Source of the DNA: Corynebacterium sputi DSM 45148
Lineage (GTDB): Bacteria > Actinomycetota > Actinomycetes > Mycobacteriales > Mycobacteriaceae
Direction of reading: 5' to 3'
Assembly: GCF_000427865.1 (NCBI RefSeq)
Contig: NZ_ATYV01000017.1
Location: 1-64,000, forward strand
Length of the DNA stretch: 64,000 nucleotides
The notes under the pieces were generated by a model. It worked only from the letters and a program-made list of their open reading frames with translations, did no database searches and was not told the DNA's origin. This document shows, piece by piece, positions 36,195 through 45,447 of this stretch; position 1 is the first letter of the stretch; each line of letters starts with the position of its first letter. The position numbers and the translations under genes are program-made.

Positions 36195-36281
36195 CGAAGA
36201 TTGCCCCGGCCGGCAAAGAGCTTTCATGGTGGGACGGTGAGTGGTCAGGCACAGATATGGTCCCGAGCGCAGCAGATAAAG

Positions 36282-36323
36282 CTCCGCCCGGTACACAATC
36301 CGAAGACTGTGTACCGGGCGGAG
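36282..36323. terminator. Perfect 16-pair hairpin between convergent genes
   Basis: CTCCGCCCGGTACACA (36282-36297) and TGTGTACCGGGCGGAG (36308-36323) are exact complements with a ten-base loop. Neither side has a T-run longer than three. It sits between the convergent amidohydrolase and L,D-transpeptidase genes and probably serves both. Confidence 0.7.
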
Positions 36324-36369
36324 GGGAGCCACGTGGAGGTGGCCGGGCTGATCGGATCAGCCGGAGGGA

Positions 36370-37026
36370 TTAGTAGATGAAGACCTGGTCTCCGACCTGG
36401 AGGTAGTCGAAGAAGGTGATGGCGTCCTGCTGCTGCAGACGGACGCAGCCGGCGGACTCGCCTTCGAGGGAACCCTCGTGGAAGGCGTGGCCGTTGTTGG
36501 TGAAGTACACGGCGTACGGCATCGGAGCCATGTCGTAGAGGTACGAAACCTCGTCCTTGACCTTGCGGGTGACGTTGAAGTCGCCGCGCGGGGTCTCCTC
36601 ACCGGGCTTGCCCGGCTTCATGGCGACCGGGCCGTGGCGCAGACCGTTCTCGTCCTGCAACCAGGTGCGCTCACCATCGACATCGACGCAGACCTTGGCG
36701 GTGACGGGGCAGGGGCTCTCCGGGAGGGTCGCCACTGCGTCATCGACTGCTGCCTCAGCAGGAGCCTCTTCCTCAATGACGGGCTCCGGTGCCGGCGCGG
36801 GGGCTTCCGGGGTGCCGTTCGGCAGGAAACGGTCCAGGGTGTCCTGGACGTCCTGCGGCACCTGGATGCCCGCACGCTCGAGGGCGTCGGTCGCATCGGT
36901 GTTGCTCAACACCGGCTGTGCTCCGGCAGCGGCCGGATTGGCCACGATTCCAAGTGCAACGGCGACCGGGGCCGCTGCGTACAGGGAACGACGGAGTCGG
37001 TTAGGTCGTCTGTGCTTCGCGCTCAT
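36370..37026 (-). CDS. Secreted L,D-transpeptidase (YkuD domain)
   Basis: The enzyme makes 3-3 cross-links or links proteins to peptidoglycan. A basic N-terminus and signal (to about residue 38, VAVALGIVANPAAAGAQP) precede a Pro/Glu/Ala linker (about 65-100). The YkuD domain ends with the catalytic motif HEGSLEGESAGCVRLQQQ (His and Cys present). The ATG at 37024-37026 was chosen as it opens the basic signal region. 218 residues; short for the family, without an immunoglobulin-like domain. Confidence 0.88.
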   Translation of the reverse strand: MSAKHRRPNRLRRSLYAAAPVAVALGIVANPAAAGAQPVLSNTDATDALERAGIQVPQDVQDTLDRFLPNGTPEAPAPAPEPVIEEEAPAEAAVDDAVATLPESPCPVTAKVCVDVDGERTWLQDENGLRHGPVAMKPGKPGEETPRGDFNVTRKVKDEVSYLYDMAPMPYAVYFTNNGHAFHEGSLEGESAGCVRLQQQDAITFFDYLQVGDQVFIY

Positions 37027-37192
37027 GGAACAACCATAAAGGCTGAACACAGGTTATGAACAACGGAAAATTACCCCCGAACACAGTGGTGAACCTCAGA
37101 TTCATGCCCGGAAACTATTGTCCGAGAACGTAATCGGCCGGACATGGCCGCTTAATGTGCGGCGGTGTCCGAACGAAGTTCGTGAATACCGG

Positions 37193-39697
37193 CTACAGCA
37201 GCGTCGCCGGGCGGATCTTGTTCGCCATATCCACCAACCGGTACCGGTGCCTGGTGAACGGCGAGGAACGAGCCAATTGCCGTAGTCCAGTTTCTAGTCC
37301 GGTGCGGAGGCCGTAGAGGGAGAAGGGGACGTCGAAAAGCGCGTTTGGGGAAGCGGCCCGATCCAAGTCATTAGCGCGCAGCCAGTTCAGCGCCGAGGTA
37401 AGTACAGCGATGCGCAATTGCTCAAAACGAGGCTCGTTGGTGGGGATTTCGCCGAGCCGTCGAGCAGCGCGGTGAATGCGCGACTCGGTGAGCTGGGTGG
37501 CAGGGCCAGAGACGAGCAACAAGATCGTCGTGAGTTTTGCCATGCGCTGGTGCCGGGAGTTCATCGGGACCCGGTTGAGCGTCGTGATGGCGGCCTCACG
37601 CTGCTTCTCGGCAGCCAACTGACGGGCAAGACCGAAGGCCGAGGAAATCGTGGTGCGGTTGGTCGTCCACACCATCGCGTACAGGCGGATCGCGTGGAAT
37701 CGCACAGCAACAGGATCGTTGGCCTCCGATGTCCAGCGATCGTTGATCTTCGACAGCATCGACTCGGGCAGATCCTCGTAGGTCTGGTCTAGTTTCGCCA
37801 GCGAGTGGGCAACTGACGGCTCCAGGAGCTGGCGCTCACTGAGCCCGTCCTGCTGCAGGATCAGCTCTAGTGTCGCGGCCAGCGCCAATTTTGGAGCCGG
37901 CTCACCCGGCAGCATGCTCAGCACGTGGTTGAAGTCTTCGAGGGCGGAGGCGTAGTCGTCGAGAAGCAGATCGGTGATGCCCGAGTACCAGTCGTAGCGC
38001 CAATTCCGCAGGCCATGGATCGGCGTTTTCTTCAGCATCGCGCGGGCGTCCTCGACATCGCCGAGGTCTAGATGCGCACGAACGATGGCCAGGGGTATCT
38101 CGGTGGAACCGGAAAAGTCCGGGTTACCCATCGCCGCGGTGAGGGTCTCAATCAGTTCGCCGGGCTCGGTGTAGGACGCCGCAGACAGCAGCCGCGCGCC
38201 AGGATCGCCGTCATCGACCAGCGGCACCGGAAGGGCCGCAGTGATGTCCGGGGGAGTGATCATGACCTCGCGGGCGATGCCGTCCACGAGCTGATCGGTG
38301 CGGAACACCAGGTGCTTCGTACCGTAGGTCGAACGCTGCGGGGAGAACAGCGACCCCAGATGCGGGTACTGCACACCGTCGCGGATGGCGAGGATCTCAC
38401 GCAGCACGCCGGTGAGCTGATGCGACATCTCCTCGGCAGAGTGGAATCGCTCTTCCGGATCTTCGGCACAGGCGCGCAGCAGCAGGCGGTACAGCGAGAG
38501 GTTGCGGCGGAACAGCGGCTCCTCGGTCGGCGTCGGAAGGCCGTGGTCGAAGACACCGTCGGTATGCGGCAGGTTCACCGTCAGCGACGCGAGGGTGCGG
38601 CCCACCGTGTAAATGTCCGATGCCACTGACGGTCCCGTACGAGAGACCTCCGGTGCCTGGAAACCGGGCGTGCCATAGATGTGCCCATACGCACCGATGC
38701 CGGTGACAGCACCAACGTCGATGAGCTTCACGTGATCCTCGGTGAGCAGCACGTTGTCCGGCTTAAGGTCGTTGTAGACCACGCCACGCGAGTGCAGATA
38801 GTCCAGCGCCGGAAGGATTTCCAGGATGTAGCCGATGGCCAGATCGACCGGCATCAACTTGTCGGCGTAAATCCGCTTGCGCTGGCGCATCGAGGGGCCA
38901 CCGACGTACTCCATGACGATGAAGCCGGTCTCGTCCGCGTCGCTATCGACGTCGATGAAGTTGATGATCTTCACGATTCCCGGGTGGGTGATCTCCGCGA
39001 GGAACTCACGTTCTGCCTGCACGATCGTGTTGTCGCGCTGCTGCGGGCTGCCGAACAGTCCCTTGAGCACGACCCAGCGGTCGGAGACGTTGTGGTCCAC
39101 GGCCAGGTAGATCCAGCCGAGGCCGCCGTGCGCGATAGGGCCGGCGATCTCGTACTGGTCGGCGACGATGTCTCCGCGGTGCAGACGCGGCGGGTTTTTC
39201 CCGGTGGAGTCGATCTGCTCCTGGGTCATCAACGCATCCCGCGGGTTCGTCGGCGGGATGTACGGCACTTGCACCATGCCGTCGGCGACGAGGCGCCCGG
39301 GGCGCTCGCGGGTACGCCGCTCGCGGAAGGTGGTCAGTGCCTGCCGGTGTGACTCGGCAGAGGGATCCGGGCGGGTGGAGGAGACGCCGAGAAGCTCGGC
39401 GATCTCGATGGACTCGGCGAATTCGTCGTCATCGTCGTCGGCGAACGGGTCATACGGCACCGCTTCGGTGCCTGGCCCGGTCGCCGCGGACATCGGTACC
39501 GAGTCCTGGTCCAACGGGTCCGGCGATGCGGTGGGTGCGGTGGCGGGGCCACCCGCGGTGGGTGCGGAATCAGGATTCTTGCTTCCCGACGTCCCCGTCC
39601 CACCCCGCACCGTCTCCGCCGTCGACCCACCCGCGACATCATCAGCCGGTGCCTGCGAATTGGTGGTTGTGTCCCGGTCAGAGGTGTTGTCGGCCAT
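37193..39697 (-). CDS. pknG: Serine/threonine protein kinase PknG
   Basis: A soluble kinase that in C. glutamicum phosphorylates OdhI and thereby controls 2-oxoglutarate dehydrogenase in response to nutrients. In the 834 residues: an acidic disordered N-terminus (to about 140), kinase domain (about 165-430) with IAHGGLGWIYLAVD, VVLKG, catalytic loop VVYNDLKPDNVLL and IDVGAV in place of DFG, then a TPR region. The N-terminus lacks the CxxCG pairs of the mycobacterial rubredoxin domain. It is the third gene of the glnX-glnH-pknG operon, two bases after glnH. Confidence 0.93.
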   Translation of the reverse strand: MADNTSDRDTTTNSQAPADDVAGGSTAETVRGGTGTSGSKNPDSAPTAGGPATAPTASPDPLDQDSVPMSAATGPGTEAVPYDPFADDDDDEFAESIEIAELLGVSSTRPDPSAESHRQALTTFRERRTRERPGRLVADGMVQVPYIPPTNPRDALMTQEQIDSTGKNPPRLHRGDIVADQYEIAGPIAHGGLGWIYLAVDHNVSDRWVVLKGLFGSPQQRDNTIVQAEREFLAEITHPGIVKIINFIDVDSDADETGFIVMEYVGGPSMRQRKRIYADKLMPVDLAIGYILEILPALDYLHSRGVVYNDLKPDNVLLTEDHVKLIDVGAVTGIGAYGHIYGTPGFQAPEVSRTGPSVASDIYTVGRTLASLTVNLPHTDGVFDHGLPTPTEEPLFRRNLSLYRLLLRACAEDPEERFHSAEEMSHQLTGVLREILAIRDGVQYPHLGSLFSPQRSTYGTKHLVFRTDQLVDGIAREVMITPPDITAALPVPLVDDGDPGARLLSAASYTEPGELIETLTAAMGNPDFSGSTEIPLAIVRAHLDLGDVEDARAMLKKTPIHGLRNWRYDWYSGITDLLLDDYASALEDFNHVLSMLPGEPAPKLALAATLELILQQDGLSERQLLEPSVAHSLAKLDQTYEDLPESMLSKINDRWTSEANDPVAVRFHAIRLYAMVWTTNRTTISSAFGLARQLAAEKQREAAITTLNRVPMNSRHQRMAKLTTILLLVSGPATQLTESRIHRAARRLGEIPTNEPRFEQLRIAVLTSALNWLRANDLDRAASPNALFDVPFSLYGLRTGLETGLRQLARSSPFTRHRYRLVDMANKIRPATLL

Positions 39698-39699
39698 GG

Positions 39700-40779
39700 C
39701 TACGAATCCTCTTGGTCGGCGCTGTCACCGGAGTTGGTGCCGGACCCGGAGTCGGCGTCCGACTCGGTCTCGGTAATGAAATCTGACGGGGGCTGGGCCT
39801 TGGCTGGGAGGTAGGGGCCGAGCCAGGTGTCGAAGATGCTGTTCCAAGAACCGTCGCCACGCATGCGCTCCAACGTCGAGTTGATCTGGCGCACCAAACC
39901 CGTGTTGCCCTTCTCCACGGCAGCGGCGAAGTTCTCACTGGTCAACTGCTGATTGACGATCTGCAGGCTGGAATCTTGGGCAGCGTAGCCGGCAAGAATC
40001 ACCGTGTCGGTGATGACCGCGTCAGCCTGGTGCTGCTGAATCGAGGTGAGGCAATCGCCCCAGTTCTGCACGATCAGCAGCATGCTGTCAGAGGCGATTT
40101 CTCGGGCAACCTCTTCGGAGGTGGTGTTCCCGGATACGCATACGGTGCGACCTCCCAAGTCTTCGGCAGACTCGATTCCGGAGGTGGTTGTGGACAACAG
40201 TCCAGTCGACGAGGTGAGATACGGCGTGCTGAAGTCAACGACCTCATTGCGCGAGGGCGTGGTCGTCATGGTTCGAATGACCACGTCGACGGTGCCGGAT
40301 TCGATTGCTTCGCTCCGCTCACCGGAGTTGATGTACCGGAAGTCCACCCGATCAGGGTCGCCGAAGATGTCTCGGGAAATCTCCCGGGACAGATCGATCT
40401 CGAATCCGGACAGTTCGCCGGTGGCATTGCGGAAACTCATGAGGTTCAGCGAGGGGTCAACTCCGACGATGATTCGTCCCCGGTCGACGATCTCTGGGAT
40501 GCGGTCTTCAGCGGTACCTGTGCCTGGTGCGTACGAAGACGTCGCTACACTCCGGTCGCCTTCCTCCGGGGCGCGGCTGTCCGCGGCTTCGTAGTACGCG
40601 CCGGGCGGAAGTGGGCGATTGCCGGAGGCGCTGTTGATGATGTCCGAGAAGGGGTCGTCGACAAGCGGCTCATTGCCAGCGCACGCGGTCAGAGCAAGTG
40701 CAGCCACGGTGATCATGGCAGCCGAGCCCGCAGCCCGACGGCGCAGGCGAGGACGAGGTCGAGGCAGCGGGCGCGGCAT
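39700..40779 (-). CDS. glnH: Glutamate-type solute-binding lipoprotein GlnH
   Basis: A family 3 periplasmic-type binding protein with lipobox LTAC (AALALTACAGNE). The mature part has RIIVGVDPSLNLMSFRNATG, GFEIDLSREISRDIFGDP and VDVVIRTMTTTPSRNEVVDF, the aspartate/glutamate/glutamine-binding signature region. In actinobacteria GlnH senses Glu/Asp outside and signals through the membrane protein GlnX to PknG. The ATG at 40777-40779 overlaps the glnX stop by one base; a GTG immediately before it is an alternative. 359 residues, acidic tail. Confidence 0.92.
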   Translation of the reverse strand: MPRPLPRPRPRLRRRAAGSAAMITVAALALTACAGNEPLVDDPFSDIINSASGNRPLPPGAYYEAADSRAPEEGDRSVATSSYAPGTGTAEDRIPEIVDRGRIIVGVDPSLNLMSFRNATGELSGFEIDLSREISRDIFGDPDRVDFRYINSGERSEAIESGTVDVVIRTMTTTPSRNEVVDFSTPYLTSSTGLLSTTTSGIESAEDLGGRTVCVSGNTTSEEVAREIASDSMLLIVQNWGDCLTSIQQHQADAVITDTVILAGYAAQDSSLQIVNQQLTSENFAAAVEKGNTGLVRQINSTLERMRGDGSWNSIFDTWLGPYLPAKAQPPSDFITETESDADSGSGTNSGDSADQEDS

Positions 40780-42422
40780 CACAGGTACTCCAGCATCGGT
40801 TGGCGGAACCCGAAGGCGACGCAGGTAGTGGACACGATGGAGATCAACACCACGATCGAGGACAGGGCAGCGGTAGCTGCTCGGGCGTCTTCAATTCGGG
40901 CGCGCAGGTCCGCGCGTGATTCGGCGATGGCGATCTGCAGTGATTCGTCCAGTTCAGAGAAGGCACTGGCGGAGGAATAACCCCGCAGACCGTCCCCGGA
41001 AGCGATGGTCGTGGCAGCGTCGTAATTGCCGGCGTCGCGATAGTCGACCATCTGGTTGTGGGCAGCGCGCCATTGCGTCAGGGAACTGGAGGCGTCCAAG
41101 ATCGCTTGGTCCCGCAGACTCTCGCGGGTGTCGCCGACGATTCCGGCGGTGTCGGCGGCTTCGGCGATGAGGGTGTCGACACGCGTGGTGGATTCATTGA
41201 ACTCACCGCCAGTGTCGCTACGGCGGTTGACCAAGTCGAGGGTCTCCGCTGCGCGGGTCTGCTGCGCGGTGATGCGCGCCTCGGTGAGGAGCTCCACCGG
41301 TGGCGCCTGCCTGATTGAGTCGGCACCGCGCCAGACGGTGACCGGCATGATGCTGATCGCCCCCAACGCGGTGATCATTAGTACCGTCGCTGAGGCTAGG
41401 CCCGGATTGACCAACCTGCGCGTGCGGCGAGTCAGCCACAATTGCGTCCCCAACAGCATCAATACAGCGGCGAACAGACCGGAGATCGGAACCCACGGCA
41501 GACTGGTCTGAATCAGTCTCTCTTCAGCGACCTGGACAGATGAGAGCCGATACAGTTCCGCAGCAGCCGGCAGGATCGAACTCTGCATCAGTTCAGAGGC
41601 CTCGATCAGATACGTGACACCGACCGGATTGCCCTGCTGAGAGTTGGTGCGGGCAGTTTCAATCAACCCTGTATACAGCGGAACCAAGCGTTGGACCTCA
41701 GTGATCGCCTGCATTTGTTCGCCAGTGACGTCATTAACTCCGGCGGCCGCACGGGTGCCGGCGATGGAGGCCTGCGCAATCGCGTCGTCGTAGTCTGAGC
41801 GCAATTCACTGTCATTGGTGCCAAGGCCGAGGCTGAACGCGGTATTCGCCGCAGCATCGGCCACCGACAATGCGGAGTACAGGTGCTGCGTGGCATTGGC
41901 CATCGGCTCTGACTGGGCGGACAGATCCGCCAGGGCAGTCTGCCGGTTGTTGGTATTGCCGGCCACAGCAAGACCAGCCGCGAGGATTGCGATCACCAGA
42001 ATGAACGCCACCAATGTGATCCGCCCAGGGGAAGTCCACATGAAGGACATGACCTGACGGGGCCGCTCGAAGGCAACGAGGAACTGATTGACCAAGAGGC
42101 CGCGCTGGTGGCGCAGCCCCAAATTGTCGACGTGAGCGTCTTCCTCGGTCACTGCCGCGGGATCTTGTGGCTCAACATCAATGTCGGAAGTGTGGTTTTG
42201 GCCCACACCGGTTGCCACGGGGCTGCCCCCTGTCTCGACGGGCTCGGAAGTGCCCGCCGCAGCTGCTGCAGTGGGGGTCTGGCCGGCGGAATCAGGATGC
42301 TCGGAAAGTCCGGTGGCATGGTCTGTTCGGCCGGAGAACCTGCGCCGACGAGGTCGACGACGAGGATTCTCGCCGGAGTGGGCACCTGCCGGGTCGGCCG
42401 GGTTCGATTTCCCGTCGACCAT
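40779..42422 (-). CDS. glnX: Membrane signal-relay protein GlnX
   Basis: A 547-residue membrane protein with a long disordered N-terminus (to about 100), a membrane segment (about 133-153), a large extracytoplasmic helical region, further segments (about 310-335 and 345-370), a second extracytoplasmic region and a final C-terminal segment. This four-segment topology matches GlnX, which couples the GlnH sensor to PknG. It is the first gene of the operon; the 188-base divergent gap to the NUDIX gene should hold the promoter. Confidence 0.88.
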   Translation of the reverse strand: MVDGKSNPADPAGAHSGENPRRRPRRRRFSGRTDHATGLSEHPDSAGQTPTAAAAAGTSEPVETGGSPVATGVGQNHTSDIDVEPQDPAAVTEEDAHVDNLGLRHQRGLLVNQFLVAFERPRQVMSFMWTSPGRITLVAFILVIAILAAGLAVAGNTNNRQTALADLSAQSEPMANATQHLYSALSVADAAANTAFSLGLGTNDSELRSDYDDAIAQASIAGTRAAAGVNDVTGEQMQAITEVQRLVPLYTGLIETARTNSQQGNPVGVTYLIEASELMQSSILPAAAELYRLSSVQVAEERLIQTSLPWVPISGLFAAVLMLLGTQLWLTRRTRRLVNPGLASATVLMITALGAISIMPVTVWRGADSIRQAPPVELLTEARITAQQTRAAETLDLVNRRSDTGGEFNESTTRVDTLIAEAADTAGIVGDTRESLRDQAILDASSSLTQWRAAHNQMVDYRDAGNYDAATTIASGDGLRGYSSASAFSELDESLQIAIAESRADLRARIEDARAATAALSSIVVLISIVSTTCVAFGFRQPMLEYL

Positions 42423-42610
42423 GCCTCACCTCCGGAGCATCGGGCTGCGGTTATCGCAGCTAGTTTTGCACGGTTTCTATGCTAGACCTGTTCTCCTGTG
42501 AGGGAAAACACAGCATGTGACAGAAGTGGTCAATTGAGGTTGCAGGTACCCGTTTGCAGCGGTGACACGTGCCCCTCGACCACGGCAACCACTCGCGTAA
42601 TGTGAAGGCC

Positions 42611-43117
42611 ATGCTCAATGACGGGAATGGTTGGTCCGCAGGCCCCAACGGGCTTCGGCTGTGGGGTCGTTTCGGCGCAGCGGGCCTATTGGCTTTCACC
42701 CGGGACGGCCGGGTTTTGATGCAGCACCGCGCGGATTGGACCTCCCAGCCTTTGACCTGGGGTCTTCCCGGTGGCGCGCGTGACTCCCACGAATCTGCGG
42801 AAGAGACCGCGCTGCGCGAGTCTTTCGAGGAAACAGGGATCACCGGCGCGGATGTGACGGTCCTCCATGAGGAGGTCACTTCCGGGCCATTCCCGGAGGA
42901 CTCGGACCGACCGGACCTGTCCGGCAACTGGACTTACAGCACCGTCTACGCCTTCACCGAAGATCCGGTGGACACCATCCCGAATGAAGAATCGCTCGCG
43001 CTGGTGTGGACCCCCATCGCCGAGATTGAGGCCTTGGAACTGCATCCGGGCTTCCGCATGAGTTGGGAGAACGGCGTCCGGCAGACGCTCGAGCGTCTGC
43101 TCGACGAGCAGTCTTAA
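42611..43117 (+). CDS. NUDIX hydrolase
   Basis: A 168-residue nucleotide-diphosphate hydrolase with an intact Nudix box at about 58-80: GGARDSHESAEETALRESFE followed by ETGI, holding the REx2EE metal-binding glutamates. WTSQPLTWGLPGGA precedes it. ATG 42611 is chosen because the family domain begins a few residues later; a longer frame from 42569 lacks support. Substrate (8-oxo-dGTP, sugar nucleotide or other) unknown. Confidence 0.86.
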   Translation: MLNDGNGWSAGPNGLRLWGRFGAAGLLAFTRDGRVLMQHRADWTSQPLTWGLPGGARDSHESAEETALRESFEETGITGADVTVLHEEVTSGPFPEDSDRPDLSGNWTYSTVYAFTEDPVDTIPNEESLALVWTPIAEIEALELHPGFRMSWENGVRQTLERLLDEQS

Positions 43118-43192
43118 AAAAAGCTTAACGACGTCCACGTGGAGGCACTGCGGCCTCCCACTAGGACGTCGTTAAGCAGTGGTGAGTCTTTT
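43116..43192. terminator. Bidirectional terminator between NUDIX and small membrane protein genes
   Basis: GCTTAACGACGTCC (43123-43136) and GGACGTCGTTAAGC (43164-43177) are perfect 14-base complements. An inner GTGGAGGC/GCCTCCCAC stem extends the fold. A run of seven A (43116-43122) gives the minus-strand T-tract, and CTTTTTA (43188-43193) gives the plus-strand one. Confidence 0.85.
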
Positions 43193-43515
43193 TATGCGCG
43201 GTCCGCGACAGCGGCCGCACCGGCAGAGACAGCGGTGACAGCCAGGACCGACGGCCACGGGCCGATCTTCTTTGCCAGCGGGTGCGAGGCACCGAACGCA
43301 CCGACGTAGGTGGCGACGAGACCAGCGGTAGCAGCCGCGCCATTGCGGGCAGCCCACGTGCGGGCGGCATACCCACCAGCGGCGGCGAGAATGACACCGC
43401 CGAGGGGACGGATTCCGGTTTCGCGTGCGGTGACCCAGCCACCGATGAGGCCGACCGCGATGAGCGGTGCGGTCTGGACGTCAGTGGCCTTCTTCAGCTT
43501 CATTTCCATAACCAT
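43192..43515 (-). CDS. Small membrane protein of unknown function
   Basis: About 107 residues, glycine/alanine-rich with three to four hydrophobic stretches (APLIAVGLIGGWVTARETG, LGGVILAAAGGYAARTWA, AAATAGLVATYVGAFGASH, VLAVTAVSAGAAAVADRA). The ATG at 43513-43515 has an AGGTGAG site; an upstream GTG at 43527 is possible. No family recognised. It is divergent from the ABC exporter genes. Confidence 0.7.
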   Translation of the reverse strand: MVMEMKLKKATDVQTAPLIAVGLIGGWVTARETGIRPLGGVILAAAGGYAARTWAARNGAAATAGLVATYVGAFGASHPLAKKIGPWPSVLAVTAVSAGAAAVADRA

Positions 43516-43583
43516 CACCGTACTCACCTGGACCGTTTCTGTCCGGGATTGCCCTCAGAGCGGTCGGTGGCACACTGGGCCGC

Positions 43584-44504
43584 ATGATTGAAGTATCTGG
43601 ATTGACGAAGCGGTACGGAAGCGTCACCGCCGTCGACGACGTCAGCTTCGCTGTGAAGCCCGGTGTAGTCACCGGCTTCCTCGGGCCGAATGGAGCTGGC
43701 AAGTCGACGACGATGCGCATGATTCTGGGACTCGACCGCCCAACAGCGGGTACAGCGACCATCGCAGGAAAGGAATTCGCGGAACTGCGCCGCCCGGGCA
43801 CCGTGATCGGCGCCCTGCTGGATTCGAGGCAGGTGCATCCTCGGCGCCCTGCCGCAAAGCACTTGCGGTGGGTGGCTGCAGCCTCCGGGCTGCCGGCCTC
43901 ACGCGTTGACGAGGTCCTGAACCTCGTTGGCCTCACCGACGTTGCTGGCAAGCCCGCCGGCGGCTTCAGTACCGGCATGGCCCAGCGACTGGGCTTGGCT
44001 CAGGCACTGCTGGGTGACCCGGAGTACCTCGTGCTCGACGAGCCGACCAACGGCCTCGACCCCGAAGGTATCCGGTGGAACCGAGATCTACTGCGCTCCC
44101 TCGCCGATGAGGGCCGCACCATCCTCATGTCCTCCCACCTCCTGTCGGAGATGGCAATGACGGCCGACAACCTTGTCGTCATCGGCCGAGGCAAGCTCAT
44201 CGCCGACACCACCGTCGACGAATTTGTTGACGGCACCGAACAGAGCTCCGTACTCGTCCGCGCCGCGGACCTGGAAGCTCTCGCTGCGGTTCTCGGCACT
44301 GCCGGTTTCACTCCCTCACCGGCCAATGACGAGCGGGGCCGCCCGGTCCTGCGCGTCGCCGGAGCCACCGCAGACCGGGTCGGTCTGGCCGCATTCGACG
44401 GTGGCATCGCGCTCACCGAACTGCTCACCGAGCACCGGTCCCTAGAGGATGCCTACATGGCCTCCACCGGCGACGACGTCCAGTACCAGGGAGGTAACCG
44501 CTGA
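43584..44504 (+). CDS. ABC transporter ATP-binding protein (ABC-2 / drug-export type)
   Basis: A 306-residue ABC ATPase: Walker A GPNGAGKSTTMRMILGL (32-48), signature FSTGMAQRLGLAQAL (about 132-146), Walker B YLVLDEPTNGLDPEG and H-loop MSSHLLSEM. A C-terminal extension of about 90 residues is typical of DrrA/CcmA-like exporters. It overlaps the permease gene by one base (TGATG). Substrate unknown. Confidence 0.9.
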   Translation: MIEVSGLTKRYGSVTAVDDVSFAVKPGVVTGFLGPNGAGKSTTMRMILGLDRPTAGTATIAGKEFAELRRPGTVIGALLDSRQVHPRRPAAKHLRWVAAASGLPASRVDEVLNLVGLTDVAGKPAGGFSTGMAQRLGLAQALLGDPEYLVLDEPTNGLDPEGIRWNRDLLRSLADEGRTILMSSHLLSEMAMTADNLVVIGRGKLIADTTVDEFVDGTEQSSVLVRAADLEALAAVLGTAGFTPSPANDERGRPVLRVAGATADRVGLAAFDGGIALTELLTEHRSLEDAYMASTGDDVQYQGGNR

Positions 44505-45361
44505 TGCTCACTGACGCACTCCGCGCAGAATGGTCCAAACTCCGCACCACTCGATACCTCTGGTGGATCTCGGGCATCGTGTTGCTCGTCTCCGTCGGTG
44601 TGGCTTGGGTGATGGCCTTTGGAGCCTCGAACACCTTCCGTGGCCTGGTTGACCAGCTCTCCATGGATCCAGCCTTCGCCGAGGGCCTTGCTGAGAGCCC
44701 AGAGCAAGCCGTCGCTCAGATGATGAGCCTCAATACCGAGGTGCTGGCCTCTGGCTTCCTTGACTTCGGTATTTATCTGATCGCTGTCATCGCGATCATC
44801 ACCGTCACCGGTGAATACGCCAATGGGCTGATCGGCTCGACTGCGATGGTCGTGCCCAAGCGCTCAGTCATCGCCTCAGCCAAGGCCATCGTCGTTGGCG
44901 TGTGGTCCGTCCTGCTGGCGGCTGTGTCCACCTTCGCGGCCGTCGCTGTCGGTTGGGCAATGCTCCCGCCGGAACTGTCCGAACAGATCGCTATCTTCGG
45001 CTCCGGTTCCCTGTGGATCTACCTCACCGCCGCGATCACCGCGCTGGTGATGACCCTGGTCGGCGTTGGCCTCGGATTCCTGCTCCGCTCGACCGCAGGC
45101 GCCATCGTTGTGCTGATCTTCTGGATCGTCATCGTCGAGAACGTCACCCCGTGGATCCCCGAGCTCGGCGACATTTTGGCGCCGTGGCGCCCGATCAACG
45201 CACTCAACATGTTCATCACCGGCGAGGTGCCGGCATACGGCGTCAACCCGCCGTGGGAGTCCCCGTGGCTCAGCCTCGCCTACGTTGCAGTGTGGGCCGT
45301 GGTCATTTTCATCGCGGGCCTGCTGACCTTCCGCTCCCGGGATATCGACGCAGCAAAGTAA
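44504..45361 (+). CDS. ABC-2 type permease
   Basis: A 285-residue membrane protein with six segments. It starts with a cytoplasmic DALRAEWSKLRTTR stretch common to ABC-2 permeases paired with such ATPases, and has a characteristic VTGEYANGLIGSTAMVVPKR cytoplasmic loop. It forms the exporter with the upstream ATPase. No adjacent regulator reads in the same direction; the convergent MarR gene follows. Confidence 0.88.
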   Translation: MLTDALRAEWSKLRTTRYLWWISGIVLLVSVGVAWVMAFGASNTFRGLVDQLSMDPAFAEGLAESPEQAVAQMMSLNTEVLASGFLDFGIYLIAVIAIITVTGEYANGLIGSTAMVVPKRSVIASAKAIVVGVWSVLLAAVSTFAAVAVGWAMLPPELSEQIAIFGSGSLWIYLTAAITALVMTLVGVGLGFLLRSTAGAIVVLIFWIVIVENVTPWIPELGDILAPWRPINALNMFITGEVPAYGVNPPWESPWLSLAYVAVWAVVIFIAGLLTFRSRDIDAAK

Positions 45362-45409
45362 CCAATCTCCCCTCTCCCGGTCATGAGTGGGGGAGAGGGA
45401 TGCCGACCA

Positions 45410-45447
45410 GGACGTCGGGAAGCGAAGTTTTTCGCTTCTAGACGTCC
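45410..45447. terminator. Terminator hairpin built on the CGTCGGGAAGC repeat
   Basis: GGACGTC-GGGAAGCGAA (45410-45426) folds onto TTCGCTTCT-A-GACGTCC (45431-45447) with a GTTT loop: 16 pairs including one G.U, with one mismatch. It contains the 11-mer repeat at 45413-45423 and overlaps the last three bases of the MarR gene (stop 45438-45440). It probably ends both convergent units. Confidence 0.75.
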
